A stretch of 64,000 nucleotides of DNA from Dehalococcoides mccartyi. Its GTDB lineage: Bacteria > Chloroflexota > Dehalococcoidia > UBA2979. The stretch spans positions 206,854-270,853 of the forward strand of contig CAMBFG010000001.1 in the NCBI GenBank assembly GCA_945865925.1, read 5' to 3'. A program made the position numbers and the translations under genes. Below are positions 16,730 through 25,535 of the stretch, one piece after another; the stretch's first letter is position 1, and each line of letters opens with the position of its first letter. The notes under the pieces are model-generated. The model was not told the DNA's origin, did no database searches, and saw only the letters and a list, made by a program, of their open reading frames with translations.

Positions 16730-16924
16730 CTAGCCGGCGTACGGGAGGTTGCGCTTCAGGGCGCGGACGAGCGTCGGGTCCGCGACGGAGTCACGACGGT
16801 TGTCGTACATGTGCGGGCGAGAACGCTTGGCGCGCTTCGGGTTGGACGTACGGAGCATCAGCTTGCCGGTGGCGGTGACGCGCACGCGCTTCGCGGTGCC
16901 CTTGTGGGTCTTCATCTTCGGCAC
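16730..16924 (-). CDS. rpmI: 50S ribosomal protein L35
   Basis: A 64-residue basic ribosomal protein of normal length, with MPKMKTHKGTAKRVRVTATG at the start and the SNPKRAKR and RALKRNLPY segments of the family. It lies between infC (33 bases upstream) and rplT (41 bases downstream) in the usual operon. Confidence 0.98.
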   Translation of the reverse strand: MPKMKTHKGTAKRVRVTATGKLMLRTSNPKRAKRSRPHMYDNRRDSVADPTLVRALKRNLPYAG

Positions 16925-16957
16925 GGAAACGCTCCCTCAGGCCTCGGTCGACCGCAC

Positions 16958-17545
16958 CTACTCGGCGGCGACCGGGGTGGCCTCCACGGCCACGACTTTC
17001 TTCTCTTCGCGGGCCCGGATGAGGGCAGCCGCGGCTGCCTTCTTGCTCGGGTCCAGCACCATGGTCATGAAGCGCCCTTCGAGTCCGGGGGACTTCTCCA
17101 GGTCGGAGACGTCTTTCAGGGCCTCGTGGAACTCCGTGAGGAGTGCCTGGGCGACTTCCGGGTGGGTGATCTCACGCGCCCGGAACATGACGGAGACTTT
17201 GACCTTGTCGCCCTCCAGCAAGAGTTTGCGGGCGGTGCGGATCTTGAAGTCGCGGTCGTGCCTGTCGATCTTCACTTTCATCCGGACTTCGCGCAACTCC
17301 ACCTGCTTGGAGCCGCGGCGGCCGTCCCGTTCCTTTTTGGCCTGTTCGTACTTGAATTTGCCGTAGTCCATGATCTTGACCACGGGCGGCGAGGCCGTCG
17401 GCGCAATCTCGACGAGGTCCATTCCGGATTCCTCGGCGAGGCGCAGGGCGTCCCAGCCAGACATGATCCCGAGCTGTTCGTCGCCCCGGATCACCCGAGC
17501 CTGGGGGACTCGGATCTGCTCATTGATGCGCAATTCCTTCGGGAT
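16958..17545 (-). CDS. infC: translation initiation factor IF-3, probable ATC start
   Basis: IF-3 binds the 30S subunit, prevents 50S joining and checks the initiator codon. The N domain (RINEQIRVPQARVI to MDYGKFKYEQAKKERD) and C domain (ELREVRMKVKIDRHD to the end) are complete. There is no ATG or GTG at the expected N-terminus. A TTG at 17533 is possible, but the ribosome site AGAGGAG at about 17552-17558 lies 20 bases from it, and only 7-8 bases from an in-frame ATC at 17543-17545. I therefore place the start at ATC (Ile-Pro-Lys-Glu-Leu-Arg), 195 residues. AUU or AUC starts are known for infC and let IF-3 repress its own translation. TAGAAT at 17597-17602 (minus) may be the -10 box. Confidence 0.93.
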   Translation of the reverse strand: MPKELRINEQIRVPQARVIRGDEQLGIMSGWDALRLAEESGMDLVEIAPTASPPVVKIMDYGKFKYEQAKKERDGRRGSKQVELREVRMKVKIDRHDRDFKIRTARKLLLEGDKVKVSVMFRAREITHPEVAQALLTEFHEALKDVSDLEKSPGLEGRFMTMVLDPSKKAAAAALIRAREEKKVVAVEATPVAAE

Positions 17546-17710
17546 CGAAGCGCTCCTCTTCCGGTGCAGCGCCAGCGGCAGCCGCGTCAGGTGGACATTC
17601 TACAGCACGCGCGCTCGGAGACGGCGTTCCTGCGGCACCGGCCCGGCTCTCAGGCCTTCGAGGGCCTCGTGGGGACTCGGGACGCCTCGGCGGGCGTCAG
17701 GGGCCGAGGG

Positions 17711-18201
<491 letters not shown>

Positions 18202-18229
<28 letters not shown>

Positions 18230-19755
18230 CCTTGCACCCCCCCTTCGACTCGAATGCCGCGTCGTGCCTGAGAGCGGGAGGCCTGCACCCAGCGGTTGGG
18301 CGCCTTTGCTGCCCCACCGACTTCGGATGACCCGGCAAGCAGGCTGGCGGCGAGGGCAGCGGCGATGAGGGCGGTCTCCAGCCGGGGGTCGTCCTCGGCC
18401 GGGGTGGGCATCGTGAACTTCGACTCCAGCCACGAGGTGCTGAAGTCGCCCGAGCGGAAGTCCGGCTCATCGAAGAGCGCGAGGTGAAACGGGATGTTGC
18501 TGTCCACGCCGGAGACGATGAGGTCCTTCAGGGCGCGCTTCATCCGCTCGATGGCCTGAGGTCGCGTCTCCGCCCAGACGATCAACTTCCCGAGCAGGGA
18601 GTCGTAGTAGACGGGGACATCGAGGCCCTGGAAGAGCATCGAGTCAAAGCGGACGCCGGGGCCCGAGGGCACCTGGAGGTAGTCGATGAGGCCCACTGAC
18701 GGGGCGAAGTTCGCATACGGGTTCTCGCCGTTGATGCGGCACTCGATCGCCCAGCCGGTCGGCTCCAGGGGGGCATCGAGGTCGGGGAGTACCTCGCCCG
18801 CAGCGACGCGCAACTGCAGCGCGACGAGGTCGACGCCGCCGTACACGAGTTCAGTGACGGGGTGTTCCACCTGGAGGCGCGCGTTCACCTCCAGGAAGTA
18901 GAAGTTGCCCTCACGGTCCATGAGGAACTCGACAGTGCCGGCGTTGCGGTAGCCGCAGGACTTCGCCGCTGCGACGGCGGCGTCGCACAGGCGCTTGCGG
19001 ATCTCGGGGGTGACGGCAACCGAGGGCGCCTCCTCCACGAGTTTCTGATTGCGGCGCTGGATCGAGCACTCGCGCTCGCCGAAGGCACGGACGTTGCCGT
19101 GCGCATCCGCGATCATCTGCACCTCGATGTGGCGGGCGGGCGAGACGTACTTTTCGAGGAAGATCGTGGCGTCTCCGAACGAGGACGAGGCCTCCGATCC
19201 GGAGGCGCGCATCGCGTTCTCGAGGTCCTCGGCACGCTGGACGAGACGGATGCCTCGGCCACCACCACCAGCCGAGGCCTTCACGAGCAGGGGGAAGCCG
19301 ATGCGCTCGGCCTCGCGCTCTGCGGTGGCGACGTCGTCGATGCTGATGTTGTCGGCGCCGGGGACGACGGGGACGCCCGCCTCCTGCATGAGGCGGCGCC
19401 CGGAGATTTTGCCGCCCAGCGCGCGCATCGCGTCCGCGGAAGGGCCGATGAAGGTGATCCCGGCGAGGGCACAGGCGTCCGCGAACCTCGGGTTTTCGGA
19501 GAGGAAGCCGTAGCCCGGGTGGATCGCGTCCGCGCCGGTGTCCTTCGCGGCTCGGATGATCTTGTCGATGTCGAGATAGGACTGCTGCGCGGGGCCGGGG
19601 CCGATGTGGACGGCGTAGTCGGCGTTGCGGACGTGCAGGGCGTTCCGGTCAGGGTCGGAGTAGACCGCGACGGTCTCGATGCCCATCTCGCGACAGGTGC
19701 GCTGGACTCGCAGGGCGATCTCGCCACGGTTGGCGATGAGCACTCGCTGGAACAC
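18202..19755 (-). CDS. accC: biotin carboxylase subunit of an acyl-CoA carboxylase
   Basis: ATP-grasp enzyme that carboxylates the biotin on the carrier protein encoded just downstream. The core (1-447) is complete: FQRVLIANRGEIALRV, HPGYGFLSENPRFA, the Gly-rich loop KASAGGGGRGIRLV, the ECSIQRRNQKLVEEAPS segment, EVNARLQVEHPVTE and the biotin carboxylase C domain. The protein runs to 517 residues, about 70 more than E. coli AccC; the tail (from about 450) is Ala/Arg-rich and overlaps the carrier start, so it may simply be a weakly constrained read-on. Whether this serves fatty acid synthesis (acetyl-CoA) or propionyl-CoA metabolism cannot be settled here. Confidence 0.92.
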
Positions 19756-19881
19756 GCGCGACCCTCTCCCGCGGAACCCAGATTCGGAACACCAGCCCGG
19801 CGCGGTGCCGGTCAGCGAGTCAGACTGTCACGGCGCCCCATCGGCGGCAAGCCAAGCGGCGGGCCACCTCGATTGGCGCGG

Positions 19882-20436
19882 CTAGCCCTCGACCTTGGTG
19901 ATCTGCCAGCCGCCTTCGCCCTTCACGAGGGTGAGGGTGCGCACGGGTTGCCCCTTGACCGCGTCGAACGCCTTGGCGGCATCCGCCGGTTGGACCTTGC
20001 CGGCCTTGATCATGTTGTTCACGGAGTCCACGGAGTACTTCAGGCGCACCTTCACGATGGCGCCGGTCTCGCCCTGTTTCGTGCTCTCCAGGGTGTCGAA
20101 ACCAAGGTCGGGGGGGAGGGGGGTTTTCATGATCTCGTTGAAGACTTCCTCGACCGGCTTCTGGCCGCTGGTGCCGCCGGTGCGGACACCGACGACGAGC
20201 GGAGCGAGTTCACCACCGATGAAACGTCGAGTTTGGCCGGCTGCGAATTGGTCCGGAGTGGTCCCGGATGCCTGAACCCAGCCCTCGATAAAACCCTTCA
20301 CCGCGCCCTCGGCCTCGGGGGCGCCTTTGTTGATGTCGAACTTCTCGTCCTCGGCTCCGCCACCGCACGCGACCACCAGCGCGAATGCCATCGCGAGTCC
20401 TGCTGTGATGGCGAAGCGCCCCGCTGTACGTCGCAT
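19882..20436 (-). CDS. lipoprotein of unknown function
   Basis: A 184-residue predicted lipoprotein. Signal peptide 1-23 ends in L-V-V-A-C with Cys24 as the lipid site, followed by a Gly/Ala/Glu spacer. The mature part (about 45-184) is alpha/beta with EGAVKGFIEGWVQASG near its start and VKGQPVRTLTLVKGEGGWQITKV at the end (given here in two overlapping parts of a typical NTF2/DUF4878-like ending, where a Trp-rich strand closes the sheet). That resemblance is tentative. GGAGGGG five bases before the ATG at 20434-20436 fixes the start. It lies between thrS and the carboxylase genes on the same strand. Confidence 0.72.
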   Translation of the reverse strand: MRRTAGRFAITAGLAMAFALVVACGGGAEDEKFDINKGAPEAEGAVKGFIEGWVQASGTTPDQFAAGQTRRFIGGELAPLVVGVRTGGTSGQKPVEEVFNEIMKTPLPPDLGFDTLESTKQGETGAIVKVRLKYSVDSVNNMIKAGKVQPADAAKAFDAVKGQPVRTLTLVKGEGGWQITKVEG

Positions 20437-20564
20437 GTCGTCCCCTCCGTGAGTCCTCGGCCTATGGCCGTCCCCTGGACGGGGTGGACTGTACAACGGA
20501 GTTTCGAGCGCCGCACAACCTGTGAGCACCCCATTCTGCATGTGATGGCGCCGCGACCTGCTTG

Positions 20565-22331
20565 CTAGTGCGCTTGAATACTCCGCGAATCTCGCTCGTC
20601 GACGAGGCGATCACCGATCTGGAAGATCGGGAGGGCACCGAGGTCGTCGCCGGTACGGTCGCGGACGGCGGCCGCGTCCGCCTCGGCCTCCCGGTCACCG
20701 ACGACCAGCATGTACGGCACGCGCTGGTTCTGGGCCTTGCGGATCTTGTTGTTCATCCGCTCGGAGGCGTCGTCTACCTCAACGCGCAGTCCGCGCGCAC
20801 GCAGGATCGAACGCACGCGGTTCGCGTAGTCCACGTGCCGGTCTGCGATCGGAATGATGACGGCCTGCACCGGCGCAAGCCAGAGCGGAAAGTGTCCGCT
20901 GGTGTGCTCGATGTAGACGCCGATGAAACGTTCGAGCGACCCGAGGATCGCCCGGTGGATCATCATCGGTCGGTGCTCCGCGCCATCCTCACCGATGTAC
21001 GTGAGGCCGAACGACTCCGGCATGCCGAGGTCCACCTGGACGGTGCCCAGCTGCCACGCCCGCCCGATCGCGTCCTTGAAATGGAACTCGAGTTTCGGGC
21101 CGTAGAACGCGCCTTCGCCGGGCGCGAGTACGTACTGCTTGCCGGCGCCGGTGACGGCCTCCCCCAGCAGGCGAACGCCGCGCTCCCAGTCCTCGTCGCT
21201 GCCGATCGCCTTCGCGGGCCGCGTGGCGAGGCGGATCGTCGGTTCGCCTAGGCCGAGGTCTGAGTAGACGCGTTCGAGCATGCGGAAGACGGAGAAGATC
21301 TCGCCATCGAATTGCTCTGGTGTGCAGTAGATGTGCGAGTCGTCCTGCGAGAACGCGCGCACGCGAGTCAGGCCATGGAGGACGCCCGAACGCTCGTTCC
21401 GGTGCAGCCGCGAGAACTCCGCGAGCCGAAGGGGCAGTTCCCGATACGAGTGGTGGCCGGTAGAGAAGTAGTGGCAGTGGCCGGGGCAGTTCATGGGCTT
21501 GATACCCATCTCCTCGTCCCCGCTTTCGAAGAGGAACATGTCCTCCGCGAAGTTCTGGTAGTGCCCGGACGTCTTCCAGAGTTCGACACCGAAGACGAGC
21601 GGCGTAATCACCTCGCGGTAGCCGTACTCCTCGTACAACTCGCGCATGTAATCGACGAGCCCGTTGTAGAGAATCGTGCCTTTCGGGTGCCAGAACGGTG
21701 AGCCGGGCGCGATCGGGTCGATGTGGAAGAGGTCGAGTTCGCGGCCGAGCCGACGGTGATCTCGCTTCTCGGCCTCCTCCCGCATCTTCAGGTAGTCATC
21801 AAGCTCTTGCTTCGTGGGAAACAGCGCGCCGTAGACGCGCTGGAGCATCGCGTTCTTCTCGTCGCCTCGCCAGTAAGCGCCGGCGACGTGGGTGAGCGTG
21901 AACGCACCGATCTGGCCCGTGGACTCGGTGTGACCACCTCGGCAGAGATCCTGAAACTCGCCGTGGCGGAAGTGGCCGACCGTCGCGTCCTCGATGCCGT
22001 CGATCAGTTCGAGTTTGTACGGCTGGTCGCGGAAGATCTCCCGCGCCTGCGCCTTCGGAATCTGCTCGCCACGGATCGCGTGGTTGGCGGCGACGGACTG
22101 TTTCATCCGCGCCTCGAGCGCCGGGAGGTCTTCTGGAGTGAGCGGGCGAGGCAGGTCGAAGTCGTAGTAGAAGCCGTTCTCGACGGGGGGACCGATGGCG
22201 TACTTCGCGTCCGGGAACATCTCCAGCACGGCCTCAGCAAGCACGTGGGCCGCCGAGTGGCGCATGCGGAACAGGCGCTCCTCGGGCGGAAGTTGGGCGA
22301 ACGGGGCTTCGTGTTCAGCCTGGTTGGTCAT
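20565..22331 (-). CDS. thrS: threonyl-tRNA synthetase lacking TGS domain
   Basis: Class II synthetase that charges tRNA-Thr, 588 residues against about 640 in E. coli. The N-terminal TGS domain is absent: the protein begins with a short lead and goes straight into the N2 editing domain (RHSAAHVLAEAV, with the H-x-x-x-H metal/editing site, and the later CRGGHTESTG). Motif 2 (FSRLHRNERSGVLHGLTRVR), the zinc Cys in MNCPGHCH, motif 3 (HRAILGSLERF) and the anticodon-binding domain are all present. GAGGAG eight bases before the ATG at 22329-22331 sets the start. The gene has a long leader with T-box features, so it is probably induced by uncharged tRNA-Thr. Confidence 0.97.
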   Translation of the reverse strand: MTNQAEHEAPFAQLPPEERLFRMRHSAAHVLAEAVLEMFPDAKYAIGPPVENGFYYDFDLPRPLTPEDLPALEARMKQSVAANHAIRGEQIPKAQAREIFRDQPYKLELIDGIEDATVGHFRHGEFQDLCRGGHTESTGQIGAFTLTHVAGAYWRGDEKNAMLQRVYGALFPTKQELDDYLKMREEAEKRDHRRLGRELDLFHIDPIAPGSPFWHPKGTILYNGLVDYMRELYEEYGYREVITPLVFGVELWKTSGHYQNFAEDMFLFESGDEEMGIKPMNCPGHCHYFSTGHHSYRELPLRLAEFSRLHRNERSGVLHGLTRVRAFSQDDSHIYCTPEQFDGEIFSVFRMLERVYSDLGLGEPTIRLATRPAKAIGSDEDWERGVRLLGEAVTGAGKQYVLAPGEGAFYGPKLEFHFKDAIGRAWQLGTVQVDLGMPESFGLTYIGEDGAEHRPMMIHRAILGSLERFIGVYIEHTSGHFPLWLAPVQAVIIPIADRHVDYANRVRSILRARGLRVEVDDASERMNNKIRKAQNQRVPYMLVVGDREAEADAAAVRDRTGDDLGALPIFQIGDRLVDERDSRSIQAH

Positions 22332-22364
22332 CTTCGGAACTCCTCGACTCCCCGGGCGTCCGGG

Positions 22365-22405
22365 CAAACAAAACGCGCCTCCGTCCTGCAGGGACGAGGC
22401 GCGCT
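22365..22405 (-). terminator. T-box-controlled terminator of thrS
   Basis: On the minus strand GAGCGCGCCTCGTCCC, loop TGCA, GGACGGAGGCGCG forms a long stem with one mismatch, followed by TTTTGTTT. Its 5' arm overlaps the T-box bulge sequence, as needed for the mutually exclusive antiterminator. Confidence 0.82.
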
Positions 22406-22635
22406 CGTGGTTCCACCCGGCTTCCCTCGGTAGCGCAGGCATGCGCCGTCGAGGCTCAAACGCCCGTAACGAGGGCGGGGACGCCGCAGGTTCGCCTGCG
22501 GGCTCCGAGGTGGTATCCCCAACCGCTTCAACACCCCGGGGCTTACAGCCGCTGGCCCCGGTCTCTGGAGGTGCGAGTCGTGCGGGAGGACGTGTCCCCA
22601 TCAGCACTCATCTGTCGCGCCTCACGGCGCAAGGT
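22365..22635 (-). promoter_or_regulatory. T-box leader of thrS
   Basis: Read on the minus strand, the 300-base leader ends with the T-box sequence GGGTGGAACCACG (22406-22418), the conserved antiterminator element that pairs with the tRNA acceptor end. It is followed by a GC-rich terminator hairpin and TTTTGTTT. Upstream, about 22590-22605, GATGGGGACA fits the start of Stem I. A candidate specifier is ACC (threonine) at 22512-22514, followed by A, in GGGGATACCACC. The T-box and terminator are plain; the exact Stem I fold and specifier need modelling. Confidence 0.85.
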
Positions 22636-22642
22636 TGTCCGA

Positions 22643-22648
22643 ATCATA
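22643..22648 (-). promoter_or_regulatory. candidate -10 box for thrS leader
   Basis: TATGAT on the minus strand, with the start expected near 22636. This gives a leader of about 300 bases to the thrS ATG, the right size for a T-box. The -35 hexamer (GAACCT at 17 bases) is weak. Confidence 0.5.
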
Positions 22649-22741
22649 ACGCGGTCGGGCGAGAAAGGTTCCGTATGGGGACGCAGGCACTCGAAGCCAC
22701 GCTCGCGAAACGCGGGTGGCGTGAGACACTGCGAGGGTGAG

Positions 22742-22818
22742 TGGTGGGCGGTACTGGGTTCGAACCAGTGACCTCAGCGATGTCAACGCTGCGCTCTAAC
22801 CAACTGAGCTAACCACCC
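22742..22818 (-). tRNA. tRNA-Val (GAC)
   Basis: A 77-base cloverleaf with GGGTGGT/ACCGCCC acceptor, D arm GCTC...GAGC, anticodon stem CAGCG/CGCTG with loop TTGACAT (anticodon GAC, reading GTC/GTT), T arm CTGGTTCGAACCAG and an encoded CCA end. It faces the thrS leader on the same strand and is divergent from the next two tRNA genes. Confidence 0.96.
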
Positions 22819-22864
22819 CGGCCGGTGTCGAGGTCGCTCACGCGAACCTCGAAGGCACTCCCGC

Positions 22865-22894
22865 AGGCTATGTCAGCGCTGCGAGGAGGGTCAA
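22865..22894 (-). promoter_or_regulatory. candidate promoter of tRNA-Val
   Basis: On the minus strand, TTGACC (22889-22894), an 18-base spacer, and TAGCCT (22865-22870). Transcription would start about 40 bases before the tRNA, giving a short 5' leader for RNase P to remove. Confidence 0.5.
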
Positions 22895-22963
22895 TCGGAC
22901 GGTGGCAGTCAGTTGCGGCGCAGCGGTGGTGTGACATTCGATGTCTGAGCGTGAGCAGCGTGT

Positions 22964-22986
22964 GATGTACGTCAATGACGTACATC
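22964..22986. repeat. 23-bp near-perfect palindrome between divergent tRNA promoters
   Basis: GATGTACGTCA and TGACGTACATC are perfect inverted arms of 11 bp around a single A. A second pair, TGTGACA (22930-22936) and TGTCACA (22992-22998), flanks it about symmetrically. It lies in the 248-base gap between tRNA-Val and tRNA-Lys, upstream of both promoters. It has the size of a dimeric regulator operator, and no regulator gene is near. Confidence 0.75.
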
Positions 22987-23024
22987 CGGGTTGTCACATC
23001 AGCCGGAGCGATGTTCCAAATTCG

Positions 23025-23053
23025 TTGACACGGGATCGGGCCATTGCTACCGT
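23025..23053 (+). promoter_or_regulatory. sigma-70-type promoter of tRNA-Lys/tRNA-Leu
   Basis: A consensus -35 TTGACA (23025-23030), a 17-base spacer, and -10 TACCGT (23048-23053). The expected start, near 23060, is seven bases before the tRNA-Lys gene. Confidence 0.72.
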
Positions 23054-23066
23054 CCTGCTGCTGCGC

Positions 23067-23141
23067 GGGCCTCTAGCTCAATGGCAGAGCAGCTGACTCT
23101 TAATCAGCCGGTTCTGGGTTCGAATCCCAGGGGGCTCACCA
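23067..23141 (+). tRNA. tRNA-Lys (CTT)
   Basis: A 75-base cloverleaf: acceptor GGGCCTC/GGGGCTC (two G-U pairs), D arm GCTCAATGGCAGAGC, anticodon stem GCTGA/TCAGC with loop CTCTTAA (anticodon CTT, reading AAG), T arm CTGGGTTCGAATCCCAG and an encoded CCA. It is followed by tRNA-Leu 67 bases on. Confidence 0.96.
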
Positions 23142-23208
23142 CAGCACAGAATCCGGACACGTGCCGGGGTGGGGTGATGGAGAGTCGGAGAGGCGCGGTT
23201 CGGGCACC

Positions 23209-23293
23209 GGGGAAGTGTCGGAATCGGCAGACGAGCGCGGCTTAGGACCGCGTGCCGCAAGGCGTAGGAGTTCGAGTCTCCTCTTCCCCACCA
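23209..23293 (+). tRNA. tRNA-Leu (TAG)
   Basis: An 85-base class II tRNA: acceptor GGGGAAG/CTTCCCC, anticodon stem CGCGG/CCGCG with loop CTTAGGA (anticodon TAG, reading CTA and other CTN codons), a long variable arm TGCCGCAAGGCG and an encoded CCA. It probably shares the tRNA-Lys promoter. No U-tailed terminator separates it from the ABC transporter gene 85 bases on. Confidence 0.95.
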
Positions 23294-23377
23294 GCCCGAA
23301 GCACTCGCGGGGGAGTGCAGCGGGGGACCAGTCAGGACTACCGAGAGGGGCGCGCCCTCGGGCGCGAAAGGTGATCC

Positions 23378-24391
23378 ATGGCGACACTGCTTGAGGTGAA
23401 GGATCTCAAAACTTACTTCTTCACCGACGACGGCGTCGTCCGGGCGGTAAACGGCGTGTCCTGGCACCTGGACGAAGGCGAAACACTCGCCCTCGTCGGG
23501 GAGTCCGGATGTGGCAAGTCCGTCACGGCGATGTCCATCCTGCGGCTCATCCCGAACCCGCCTGGGCGGATCGTGGACGGGCAGATCATCTTCGAGGGGC
23601 GTGACCTGCTGAAGGCCACGGACGCAGAGATGCGTTCGGTCCGAGGCAACCGCATCGGCATGATCTTCCAGGAGCCGATGACATCGCTGAACCCGGTGTT
23701 GACCATCGGCCAGCAGATTCGGGAGTCGATCACCCTGCACCTGGGCCTCGGCGAGCAGGAGTCCACGGCACGCGCCGTCGAACTCCTCGAACTCGTCGGT
23801 ATCCCGGAGGCGCCGCAGCGGCTGAAGGACTACCCGCACCAGTTCTCTGGCGGCATGCGCCAACGCGTGATGATCGCCATGGCGCTGTCCTGCAACCCGA
23901 AGCTCCTGATCGCGGATGAGCCCACCACGGCGCTCGACGTGACCATCCAGGCCCAGATCCTCGAGATCATGGCGCGCCTGGCTCGGGAGTTCGGCACTGC
24001 TGTCCTCGTCATCACCCACAACCTCGGCGTCGTCGCCCGTTACGCCGACCGCGTGAACGTGATGTACGCCGGCGAGATCGTCGAGACCGGCTCGGCCGTC
24101 GACGTCTTCAAGCACCCGCGTCACCCGTACACAGTCGGCCTGATGGCCTCCGTGCCGCGACTGGACGAGACGGAGCATGTGCGCCTGGCCACCATTGAGG
24201 GCCAGCCGCCGCTGCTGATCAACCCGATCCCCGGTTGCCCGTTCCAGCCTCGCTGCGACTGGGCCATCGAAGAGTGCGGGACCACCCACCCGGAACTCGA
24301 ACTCAAGGAGCCGGGCCACATGGCCCGCTGCATCCGCAACCCGCAGACCGACCAGAAGACGAAGATGCCGGCCAGCGCCGGTGTCGCGTAG
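23378..24391 (+). CDS. oppD: oligopeptide/dipeptide ABC transporter ATPase (OppD/DppD type)
   Basis: Cytoplasmic ATPase that powers peptide or nickel import, 337 residues. Walker A GESGCGKS (41-48), Q-loop [11 protein letters not shown], signature [15 protein letters not shown], Walker [13 protein letters not shown] and switch His in [10 protein letters not shown] are intact. The C-terminal oligopeptide extension has [12 protein letters not shown] with the Cys residues that in this subfamily can hold an iron-sulfur cluster. The ribosome site AAAGGTGATC matches the 16S 3' end well. oppF follows after 18 bases. The permeases and binding protein are not next to it, which is unusual. The exact substrate cannot be told. 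Confidence 0.93.
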   Translation: MATLLEVKDLKTYFFTDDGVVRAVNGVSWHLDEGETLALVGESGCGKSVTAMSILRLIPNPPGRIVDGQIIFEGRDLLKATDAEMRSVRGNRIGMIFQEPMTSLNPVLTIGQQIRESITLHLGLGEQESTARAVELLELVGIPEAPQRLKDYPHQFSGGMRQRVMIAMALSCNPKLLIADEPTTALDVTIQAQILEIMARLAREFGTAVLVITHNLGVVARYADRVNVMYAGEIVETGSAVDVFKHPRHPYTVGLMASVPRLDETEHVRLATIEGQPPLLINPIPGCPFQPRCDWAIEECGTTHPELELKEPGHMARCIRNPQTDQKTKMPASAGVA

Positions 24392-24409
24392 TCCGGAGGG
24401 GGAACAGCC

Positions 24410-25426
24410 ATGACGACTCAAACCGCTCCGACTGCCGGCTCCAACGCACCTGGTGGCCAGACGCTGGTCAAGGTGAACGGCCTGAAGATGTACTTCCCGG
24501 TGACGGCCGGGCTCTTCATCCAGAAAAAGATCGCGGATGTCCGCGCCGTGGACGGCCTGGACTTCGAGGTCAAGAAGGGCGAGACGCTCGGCCTCGTCGG
24601 TGAGTCCGGGTGTGGCAAGTCCACCACCGGCCGCGCCGTGCTGCAGCTGTACCGCCCGACCGCCGGCACCATCGACTTCGACGGCACCCAGCTGACCGAG
24701 CTCAAGGGTGCTGACCTCCGCCGGTTCCGCCGGCGGATGCAGATGATCTTCCAGGACCCGTACTCCTCGCTGAACCCACGCATGAGCGTCGGCCAGATCA
24801 TCGGGGAGCCTATGGCAATCCACGGCCTGTACAAGGGCGCGGAACGCACGGAGCGGATCCAGTACATCATGCAGGCCGTGGGCCTGAACCCGTTGTTCGT
24901 GAAGCGCTTCCCGCACGAGTTCTCGGGCGGCCAGCGTCAGCGCATCGGTATCGGACGCGCCCTCGCCGTCGAGCCGGACTTCATCGTCTGTGACGAGCCG
25001 GTGTCCGCGCTGGACGTATCCATCCAGGCGCAGGTGATCAACCTGCTGGAAGACCTCCAGCAGCAGTTCGGCCTGACGTACCTGTTCATCGCCCACGACC
25101 TCGCGGTCGTCAAGCACATCTCCGACCGCGTGGCCGTGATGTACCTGGGCAAGATGATGGAACTCGCGGATTCCCGCGAGCTGTACGACAACCCGCTGCA
25201 CCCGTACACGAAGGCCCTGCTCTCCGCTGTGCCGATCACCGACCCTGAGGTCGAACGGAAGCGCGAGCGCATCATCCTGACCGGCGACGTGCCGTCCCCC
25301 CTTCGCCCCCCTCCGGGCTGCGTGTTCAACACGCGCTGCCCGATCGCGGTGGACGAGTGCCGCGAGCGCGTGCCGGAGTGGCGCGAGGCCGAGCCCGGCC
25401 ACTGGGTCGCCTGCCACCGCGTCTAA
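24410..25426 (+). CDS. oppF: oligopeptide/dipeptide ABC transporter ATPase (OppF/DppF type)
   Basis: Second ATPase of the heterodimeric peptide importer, 338 residues. Walker [11 protein letters not shown]-loop [13 protein letters not shown], signature [15 protein letters not shown], Walker [13 protein letters not shown] and H-loop [11 protein letters not shown] are present. The C-terminal oligopeptide domain ends [14 protein letters not shown] Gln/Thr/Ala-rich N-terminal extension (1-20) precedes the ABC core. It is in an operon with the OppD-like gene; the pair must work with membrane subunits encoded elsewhere. A strong terminator follows. Confidence 0.93.
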   Translation: MTTQTAPTAGSNAPGGQTLVKVNGLKMYFPVTAGLFIQKKIADVRAVDGLDFEVKKGETLGLVGESGCGKSTTGRAVLQLYRPTAGTIDFDGTQLTELKGADLRRFRRRMQMIFQDPYSSLNPRMSVGQIIGEPMAIHGLYKGAERTERIQYIMQAVGLNPLFVKRFPHEFSGGQRQRIGIGRALAVEPDFIVCDEPVSALDVSIQAQVINLLEDLQQQFGLTYLFIAHDLAVVKHISDRVAVMYLGKMMELADSRELYDNPLHPYTKALLSAVPITDPEVERKRERIILTGDVPSPLRPPPGCVFNTRCPIAVDECRERVPEWREAEPGHWVACHRV

Positions 25427-25449
25427 CCCTCGACCTTCCGAGGATCCAG

Positions 25450-25485
25450 CGAAGCCCCGCCTTCACCGGCGGGGCTTCGTCTTGC
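25450..25485 (+). terminator. Rho-independent terminator after oppF
   Basis: CGAAGCCCCGCC and GGCGGGGCTTCG form a 12-bp stem with a loop of about 6 bases, followed by TCTTG. It separates the transporter operon from lepA. Confidence 0.78.
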
Positions 25486-25523
25486 CCGCGTCGAGCCTCG
25501 ACGCGCCTACCCGCGACGCCGGA

Positions 25524-25529
25524 TAGGAT
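25524..25529 (+). promoter_or_regulatory. candidate -10 box for lepA, possibly leaderless
   Basis: TAGGAT lies six bases before the lepA GTG, the same box and spacing as at moeA. The G-run between box and start is too close to the GTG to be a normal ribosome site. The -35 is weak. Confidence 0.42.
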
Positions 25530-25535
25530 GGGGGT

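Noticed and set aside
17531-17533. TTG as the infC start codon
   Set aside because: Its nearest ribosome site would be either 1 base away (AAGGA) or 20 bases away; ATC at 17543-17545 has normal spacing.
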